Source of the DNA: Rhodobacteraceae bacterium UBA6796
GTDB lineage: Bacteria > Pseudomonadota > Alphaproteobacteria > Rhodobacterales > Rhodobacteraceae
Assembly: GCA_002452815.1 (NCBI GenBank)
Contig: DKFM01000006.1
Location: 186,001-250,000, forward strand
Direction of reading: 5' to 3'
Length of the DNA stretch: 64,000 bases
Shown here piece by piece: positions 63,391 through 64,000 of the stretch. Positions within the stretch are counted from its first letter, which is position 1. Each line of letters opens with the position of its first letter. Under the pieces are notes generated by a model. It searched no databases. It was given only the letters and a program-made list of their open reading frames with translations, and had not been told where the DNA came from. Position numbers and translations under genes: made by a program.

Positions 63391-64000
63391 CCCTGATCGA
63401 ACGCGCCGGACTGGCCCTGCTGCACCGCTTTGACCCTGAAACCGCGCATGGCCTGTCGCTGCACGCGCTGCGTGCCGGCCTGGCCGCCCTGCCCGGGCCT
63501 GTCAGTTCGGCACGGTTGGCGACCGATCTGGCCGGGCTGAAACTGCCCAACCCGGTGGGTCTGGCGGCGGGGTTCGACAAGAATGCCGTGGCGCTGCCGC
63601 AGCTGATGCGTGCGGGCTTCGGCTGGCTGGAGGTCGGCGCCGCCACGCCGCGCCCGCAAGAGGGCAACCCCCGCCCGCGGCTCTGGCGCCTGACCGAGGA
63701 CCGCGCCGCAATCAACCGCTTCGGTTTCAACAACGAAGGCATGGAGCCGATCACCGCGCGCCTCGCCGCACGGCCTGCGGGCATTCCGGTGGGCCTCAAC
63801 CTCGGCGCGAACAAGGACAGTGCCGATCGCGCCGCCGATTTCGCCCGCGTGCTGACCCACGCCGGGCCGCATCTGGATTTCGCGACCGTCAACGTGTCCT
63901 CGCCCAATACCGAGAAACTGCGCGACCTGCAGGGCAAGGAGGCGCTGGCCGCCCTGCTGTCGGGCGTGATCGCGGCGCGCGCGGGACTTGCCCAACCGAT
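63387..64000 (+). CDS. pyrD: Dihydroorotate dehydrogenase (quinone), class 2, N-terminal part (runs off window)
   Basis: 204 codons are visible from the GTG at 63387-63389, which overlaps the DUF952 stop. It has [67 protein letters not shown] and [19 protein letters not shown] enzyme at the inner membrane, oxidising dihydroorotate to orotate in pyrimidine synthesis. The catalytic Ser lies in VSSPNT. The C-terminal half is outside. Confidence 0.97.
   Translation, partial: MTLIERAGLALLHRFDPETAHGLSLHALRAGLAALPGPVSSARLATDLAGLKLPNPVGLAAGFDKNAVALPQLMRAGFGWLEVGAATPRPQEGNPRPRLWRLTEDRAAINRFGFNNEGMEPITARLAARPAGIPVGLNLGANKDSADRAADFARVLTHAGPHLDFATVNVSSPNTEKLRDLQGKEALAALLSGVIAARAGLAQP

Overview
The window is a gene-dense, high-GC stretch of alphaproteobacterial chromosome. 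Several things point to a Rhodobacter-like member of the Rhodobacterales: a GapR (DUF2312) gene, an NDUFA12-type complex I accessory protein, a DUF2155-mlaD-NDUFA12 block next to aat and accBC, a membrane-bound PuuD urate hydroxylase with a cytochrome c tail, FnrL-type promoter boxes, and a dispersed intergenic repeat built around GGATATTTGNACCAAG. I saw no phage, insertion sequence, CRISPR array or plasmid gene. One tRNA gene (Thr, UGU) is present. The species cannot be named from this alone.

Layout. 1-425 is the start of pntA (transhydrogenase). 750-1684 is a lipoprotein gene overlapping a small membrane methyltransferase-like gene. 1805-3778 holds moaA, a membrane protein and a universal stress protein. 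3930-13751 is a divergent peptide or N-acyl-amino-acid module: argE-like peptidase, FAD oxidase and M20 amidohydrolase on the minus strand, and a five-gene dipeptide-type ABC importer on the plus strand. 13943-18228 is a MacAB/DevBCA-like ABC exporter with its adaptor. It converges on an ExbB-ExbD-ExbD-TonB operon (18234-20534). Next come tRNA-Thr, an orphan iron-type permease, a sulfotransferase-like protein, gapR, a degenerate FadB-like protein, a DksA/TraR-like zinc protein and a YeeE/YedE pair. 27640-33730 holds an orphan FliM-like protein and a regulatory operon of ScfR-type regulator, single-domain response regulator, small membrane protein and symporter-histidine kinase. A tiny lipoprotein with a clean FNR class II promoter follows.

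34672-47335 is a reductive pyrimidine catabolism island. It encodes a four-gene ThiY-like ABC importer, dihydropyrimidinase, a carbamoyl-amidohydrolase, a beta-alanine:pyruvate-type transaminase, the two-subunit dihydropyrimidine dehydrogenase PreA/PreT, and two paralogous RutR-like TetR regulators. RutR-type TGACC-N4-GGTCA operators lie in its intergenic regions. Predicted flow: uracil or thymine -> dihydro form (PreTA) -> N-carbamoyl-beta-amino acid (HydA) -> beta-alanine (M20 hydrolase) -> malonate semialdehyde (transaminase).

47626-53573 is housekeeping: accBC, aat, DUF2155, mlaD, NDUFA12, clpX and clpP. 54060-58685 is a urate degradation island: puuD and uraH on the minus strand, and a puuE-uraD fusion, allE and allA on the plus strand. 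It converts urate to glyoxylate and urea except for the allantoate hydrolysis step, whose enzyme is not in the cluster. A nucleotide-sugar epimerase, a glycerate kinase that fits glyoxylate assimilation, a periplasmic 5'-nucleotidase, DUF952 and the start of pyrD complete the window. The right half is therefore rich in nucleobase turnover, and its most interesting feature is how pyrimidine use is wired by two related repressors and at least two operator types.
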